Source: Promethearchaeota archaeon
Lineage (GTDB): Archaea; Asgardarchaeota; Lokiarchaeia; Sigynarchaeales; SOKP01
Direction: 5' to 3'
Length of the DNA stretch: 18,810 nt
Assembly (NCBI GenBank): GCA_019057975.1
Contig: JAHLWJ010000057.1
Coordinates: 1-18,810, forward strand
The notes below the pieces were generated by a model. It did not search any database. It worked only from the letters and a program-made list of their open reading frames with translations, and was not told where the DNA came from. Position 1 is the first letter of the stretch, and each line of letters begins with the position of its first letter. The position numbers and the translations under genes were made by a program. Shown one piece after another: positions 15,202 through 18,810 of this stretch.

Positions 15202-16143
15202 TTAACTGATAAAATAAAATCCTAAAGAAATTAATCCTAAAAGAATCATAGTTGCTCCCATTCCTCGCCCCATCGCTTTTGCTGAAAGCTTTTGTACAAA
15301 GTTAGAAGTAATTAATCCCATAGTAAAAGAACCTATACCAAGATAGAGTACGAATTCCCAGTTAAAATAAAGTTGATCTTTAACCATGTATCCTAGTATT
15401 TGATAAGTACTAAACGTAAAAATACACATGATAATACTTAAAATTAAAGCAGTTCCCACACTTTTCTTCAAAGGATAACCATATAGTATGATTAAAACAA
15501 GTGTTATGATGAAACCTGAATTCGCACCAAACATTCCTGAATTAAGTCCTACTATAATTCCTAAAACTAGTGCTAACAGAAAGAATAATTTTGAATTTGG
15601 TTTAATTACGCTTTCTAATTGCTCATCTTCATCTTCAGTATTTAATCTATTTACTGGTGCTTCCTCAAGATTTTCAGAATCTACATATTTACTTTTATTC
15701 TTCAAAAATTTCTGGGATATTTTATGAACCATCTCTTTCAAGGTCTCAGATGTAGGAAATCCTTTAGAAAGAATGGTGCTACCTAAGAAAATAATGAAAG
15801 CTGGTAAGAACCACCCGAAAATCGTGCTTAACCGAGTAGTCATTAAAATGAGGACACCGAAAAAGGAAGAAATTAAGGAGATTACGATTAAAATAATAAT
15901 ATTTTTATTCAGATAATACTGCTTTTTCCTTACATAATTAATTGCTACAGAAGTGGCAGCAATAAAATCATTTAAAACATTCACGGATATTGCTAATAAA
16001 ACATCTCCTGTCATTAGAAGAATAAGAGGAACTACAACTCCTTGACCAGTCTGTCCTACAAAACTCATACTTATTCCTACCAGAGCTCCTACAAAAATCA
16101 GAATAATTATATGATAAATTTCTAAAACCAAAAATAATTCCAC
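15202..16143 (-). CDS. TSUP (TauE/SafE) family transporter
   Basis: A 313-residue polytopic membrane protein with the two-fold repeat typical of TSUP. The first half has GQTGQGVVVPLILL (30-43) and VNVLNDFIAA (54-63). The second half has GMFGANSGFIITLVLI (203-218) and GYPLKKSVGTALILS (222-236). About eight hydrophobic segments are visible. A charged linker of about 58 residues (127-184) joins the halves. The family moves sulfite, sulfonates or other organic anions across the membrane; the substrate cannot be told from sequence, and no sulfur-metabolism gene is adjacent. The start is GTG at 16143, close to an AAAGGTGG stretch. It is divergent from the pyrophosphatase gene, with a 162-base shared promoter region. 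Confidence 0.88.
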   Translation of the reverse strand: MELFLVLEIYHIIILIFVGALVGISMSFVGQTGQGVVVPLILLMTGDVLLAISVNVLNDFIAATSVAINYVRKKQYYLNKNIIILIVISLISSFFGVLILMTTRLSTIFGWFLPAFIIFLGSTILSKGFPTSETLKEMVHKISQKFLKNKSKYVDSENLEEAPVNRLNTEDEDEQLESVIKPNSKLFFLLALVLGIIVGLNSGMFGANSGFIITLVLIILYGYPLKKSVGTALILSIIMCIFTFSTYQILGYMVKDQLYFNWEFVLYLGIGSFTMGLITSNFVQKLSAKAMGRGMGATMILLGLISLGFYFIS

Positions 16144-16305
16144 CTTTGTTATGCAGTTTCTTTTTTATAATCTAATCTGCGATTGAATTAAATATTACTT
16201 TAAAATTCAAAATATTTTAATGATTTAAGAAATTTTGAGTGATATTATTGTATATTTGATTTACAAAAACTCTAAAAAAAAAAATTAACATTTAAGTGAA
16301 AAATT

Positions 16306-18450
16306 ATGGCTGTACCAATAATTTTAATTGTTGCGCTAGTAGCAGGGATACTTTCTATTGCTATGTCAATGTACTTTAGATACTTAGTCTTGAAAGAAGA
16401 CCCTGGTAATGAGAGAATGCAGGAGGTTGCTGGTTATATAGAAGAAGGTGCAAAAACTTATATTAAAGTACAATATAAGGTCTTAGGTATCTTTGTGACA
16501 GTACTCGCGGTTGCCATGTTATTTTTACCATCTCCTCTGAAGGATAGCACTACTTATGAAAGAGTGTTTATTGATGCTTTAAATTGGGAACAGATGCTTG
16601 CTTACATAATTGGTGCTATTGGTTCTATGTTTGCAGGCTGGCTAGGAATGTATGTTGGTATAAAAGCAAATACTCGAGCTGCTCAAGGATGTACTATCGG
16701 CACTAAAAAGGGTTTTGATATTGCATTTTTTGGGGGAGCAGTTATGGGTCTCGCTGTAGTAGGTGTAGCATTAATCGGTGTATCCACTTTATATTGGATA
16801 ATTCCAGATCCTATGATCATATTAGGATTTAGTTTTGGTGCGAGTAGTGTTGCGTTATTTATGAAATGTGGTGGTGGGATCTTCACAAAGACGGCTGATG
16901 TTGGCGCTGACTTAGTAGGAAAAGCAGAATATGACCTTCCAGAAGATGACCCTCGTAATCCTGCCACCATTGCTGACAATGTAGGTGATAACGTAGGAGA
17001 TATCGCTGGAATGGGTAGTGATTTATTTGACTCATATGTTGCGTCTATTGTAGCAGCTATGATGTTAGCTGCAACCCTATCTATCGTGGGTACTGGGGTA
17101 CCCAAGATATGGGAAACCATGTCCGAAACTGTTAGATATACTTTTGTTGTATTCCCTGTTGTCTTATGTGGTGTTGGTTTAATAGCATCACTTCTTGGTA
17201 TTTGGTATATAAAATGGAATGGATCAGAAGAACCTGGTAAAGCCTTAAATACAGGAACTTATCTAGCTACATTATTGTTTGCAGGATTAGCTGCAGTATT
17301 GACTTTAATAATGGTTATTGATTTACCAGGAGAAGAAGCAATATTTCTTTGGAAACTATGTGCATGTGCTGTTATCGGCCTTTTAGCTGGCATTATTCTA
17401 GGTTTTACAAGTGATTACTTCACAAGAGATGATAAAAAACCGACTAGAAAAATAGCTGAAGCAGCTCAAGAAGGACATGCTGTAGTTATTCTCAGTGGTT
17501 TTTCTTATGGATTACTAAGTGTTGTTCCTCCTACCATTGGAATCATAATTGCAATGGTTTTTGCATATTTATTAGGAGGTGTATTTGGGGTTGCGATGGC
17601 TGCGGTTGGTATGCTTGCTATTGTAGGAACTATTGTATCCAATGATGCCTATGGACCTATTGTAGATAATGCAAGAAGCATTGCAGAGCAAGGAGACCTT
17701 GGAGATGATATAATACGTACAGCAGATCGATTGGATTCAGCTGGAAACACAGCTAAAGCAATTACAAAGGGATTTGCAATAGGAGCAGCAAATTTGACTG
17801 TTTTTGCTCTACTCTTTTCATTTACCACAGAAGCTAATGATATACATCCGGGTGCAATTGCAGTTATGGATCTCCTTACATTAAATGTATTAATAGGTGC
17901 TTTTATAGGAGTTGTTATACCTGCATTATTCTCAGCGTTATTAATCCTAGCAGTACAGAGAAATGCAGCTAAAATGGTTGATGAAATTCGAAGACAATTT
18001 GAAACTAATCCTAAAATATTAACTGGTGAGGAAGCTGCTGATTTTGGTAAAACTATAGACATAGCGACGAAGGGATCATTAAGAGAATTGATAATACCAA
18101 GTATTATTTCAATTACCATTCCAGTTGGTGTAGGGATCCTATTTGGTGTGGCAGCATTAGGTGCATTCTTAACTGGTGCGATACTATCGGGTTTCGTATT
18201 TGCAATTATGATGTCAAATAGTGGAGGGGCTTGGGACAACGCGAAGAAATGGATTGAAGATGGTAATCTCGGAGGAAAAGGTACTGAAGTTCATAAAGCC
18301 TCAATTACAGGAGATACGGTTGGAGATCCATTTAAAGATACTGCGGGCCCAAGTATTAATACATTATTAGTTGTAATGTCCTTGACAGCATCTATCTTTC
18401 TTGGATTCTTAATGCTTTTTGGTAATGGAGCAGGTCTCTTAACGTTCTAA
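16306..18450 (+). CDS. hppA: Membrane-bound ion-pumping pyrophosphatase, K+-independent type
   Basis: A 714-residue integral membrane enzyme with about 16 hydrophobic segments, full length for the family. It couples PPi hydrolysis to ion transport across the membrane. The catalytic face is clear: DVGADLVGK (198-206), DNVGDNVGD (224-232) and the acidic SDLFDSYV segment (238-245). The C-terminal GGAWDNAKKWIE and GDTVGDPFKDTAGPS segments also match. The K+-dependence signature reads GNTAKAIT (480-487), with K484 and T487 where K+-dependent enzymes have Ala and Gly/Ala. This predicts a K+-independent pump, normally H+-specific. D242 stands where many relatives have Glu in DLFES. It is monocistronic, with a T-rich terminator after the stop. 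Confidence 0.96.
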   Translation: MAVPIILIVALVAGILSIAMSMYFRYLVLKEDPGNERMQEVAGYIEEGAKTYIKVQYKVLGIFVTVLAVAMLFLPSPLKDSTTYERVFIDALNWEQMLAYIIGAIGSMFAGWLGMYVGIKANTRAAQGCTIGTKKGFDIAFFGGAVMGLAVVGVALIGVSTLYWIIPDPMIILGFSFGASSVALFMKCGGGIFTKTADVGADLVGKAEYDLPEDDPRNPATIADNVGDNVGDIAGMGSDLFDSYVASIVAAMMLAATLSIVGTGVPKIWETMSETVRYTFVVFPVVLCGVGLIASLLGIWYIKWNGSEEPGKALNTGTYLATLLFAGLAAVLTLIMVIDLPGEEAIFLWKLCACAVIGLLAGIILGFTSDYFTRDDKKPTRKIAEAAQEGHAVVILSGFSYGLLSVVPPTIGIIIAMVFAYLLGGVFGVAMAAVGMLAIVGTIVSNDAYGPIVDNARSIAEQGDLGDDIIRTADRLDSAGNTAKAITKGFAIGAANLTVFALLFSFTTEANDIHPGAIAVMDLLTLNVLIGAFIGVVIPALFSALLILAVQRNAAKMVDEIRRQFETNPKILTGEEAADFGKTIDIATKGSLRELIIPSIISITIPVGVGILFGVAALGAFLTGAILSGFVFAIMMSNSGGAWDNAKKWIEDGNLGGKGTEVHKASITGDTVGDPFKDTAGPSINTLLVVMSLTASIFLGFLMLFGNGAGLLTF

Positions 18451-18474
18451 TTTAACATACAAATACAAATACAA

Positions 18475-18502
18475 AAATAGCCAAAAAACTATTCTTTTTT
18501 TT
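18475..18502 (+). terminator. Terminator after hppA
   Basis: A short stem (AATAG and CTATT arms around an A-rich loop) is followed at once by a run of about nine T. It lies 25 bases after the hppA stop. T-runs are the main termination signal in archaea; the weak stem may be incidental. Confidence 0.55.
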
Positions 18503-18573
18503 ATATCTTTATTATTTTGAATGATTAGCAGTAAATATCAAATGATCAAAAATTTTTTCATTAATTATCGAAG

Positions 18574-18587
18574 CATTTTTAAAAAAA
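18574..18587 (+). promoter_or_regulatory. Candidate promoter of the RNase P RNA gene
   Basis: CATTTTTAAAAAAA is centred about 25 bases before the inferred 5' end of the RNase P RNA (near 18604). The spacing fits an archaeal TATA box. Long A and T runs make the exact boundary uncertain. Confidence 0.4.
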
Positions 18588-18603
18588 AAAAGATTAAGAG
18601 GAA

Positions 18604-18810
18604 TGACACATTGAGTTGTCGAGCTGACGGTGGGTTTAACCCGCTGAGGAACCTCCCCTCACTCTCCAAGCAAGGTGTAGAGAACTACTACGGTGAAAAC
18701 CGTAATCTGATAGTAGAGACGGCACCGCCTTCTTACGTATATTAATGACTTGGATATAAGCCAGAGAAATTGTAGGAAGGAATGGTTGAAACGAGTCAGA
18801 TCCTTGGTGC
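18604..18810 (+). ncRNA. rnpB: RNase P RNA, archaeal type (5' part, cut by the window edge)
   Basis: The GC content rises sharply here against the AT-rich background. A hairpin GTGGG-TTTAA-CCCGC (18630-18644) matches P3. It is followed directly by GAGGAAC-CTCC (from 18646), the first conserved region of archaeal RNase P RNA. Further on, a perfect stem TACGGT-GAAA-ACCGTA (18689-18704) has a GNRA loop, and TAGTAGAGACGGCACCGCC (18711-18729) parallels the archaeal 'CAGAAACGACACGGCUCCGCC' block. Near the edge GAAACGAGTCAGATCC (18788-18803) then GGTGC matches 'GAAACGGCCGAAUCC...GAGUGC'. Alignment is from memory of the Methanothermobacter RNA. The 3' strand of P1-P4 lies beyond the window. The 5' end is inferred. 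Confidence 0.82.

Noticed and set aside
16683..17120. 145-codon open frame on the minus strand
   Set aside because: Antisense to the catalytic segment of hppA, with no start signal or recognisable motif.
17649..18239. 196-codon open frame on the minus strand
   Set aside because: It is antisense to hppA in a conserved coding region; the Ala/Pro/Ile-rich product is typical of antisense readings of a membrane gene.
18521..18745. 74-codon open frame on the + strand
   Set aside because: It overlaps the structured RNase P RNA; the peptide has no family resemblance and its G/C-rich half follows RNA stems rather than codon structure.
1..18810. CRISPR array, insertion sequence or integration-site duplication
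   Set aside because: No regularly spaced repeats, no transposase and no duplicated tRNA end were seen; the only recombinase looks like a chromosomal Xer.

Overview
The window is AT-rich DNA that looks archaeal and most probably comes from an Asgard archaeon of the Lokiarchaeia type. Sequence support: two Ras/Rab-like small GTPases; a surface protein with FN3-like domains of the 'SDA..PDTDG.F.LNWT' kind, a type I associate with Lokiarchaeal proteomes; an Orc1/Cdc6 initiator; an archaeal-type Xer recombinase; and, at the right edge, the 5' part of an archaeal RNase P RNA. The lineage is inferred from gene content, not from a tree.

Left part (1-4400). The tail of a coiled-coil-like gene is followed by a Ras-like GTPase on the + strand. 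Converging on it is a minus-strand cassette: a secreted, membrane-anchored protein (four ~80-residue beta repeats, two FN3-like domains, one transmembrane helix, a basic cytoplasmic tail); a second GTPase whose start overlaps the end of that gene by 17 bases; and an uncharacterised CxxC plus winged-helix-like protein. The second GTPase has an in-frame TAA between its P-loop and switch I, so it is a pseudogene, a sequencing error or a readthrough case. The cassette reads as a possible receptor-GTPase signalling unit and is the least explained part of the window.

Middle (4589-10465). A 4-hydroxybutyryl-CoA dehydratase with all four [4Fe-4S] ligands, a TldD/TldE peptidase pair in one operon, a DUF362 iron-sulfur protein, and a small zinc-ribbon protein.

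Replication/recombination and redox block (10568-14906, all minus strand). An Orc1/Cdc6-like AAA+ ATPase, a Xer-type tyrosine recombinase, a canonical NADPH thioredoxin reductase, and a paralogue of equal length in which both redox cysteines are serines and the NADPH motifs are lost. A perfect 9-bp inverted repeat with a dif-like layout lies just upstream of the recombinase gene. A 9-bp inverted repeat and an 8-bp direct repeat lie upstream of orc1/cdc6.

Right part (15202-18810). A TSUP (TauE/SafE) transporter is divergent from a K+-independent-type membrane pyrophosphatase. After a T-rich terminator comes the truncated RNase P RNA gene. No CRISPR array, insertion sequence or tRNA was found. 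No gene-free stretch exceeds 300 bases; the largest, 14907-15201, is described separately.
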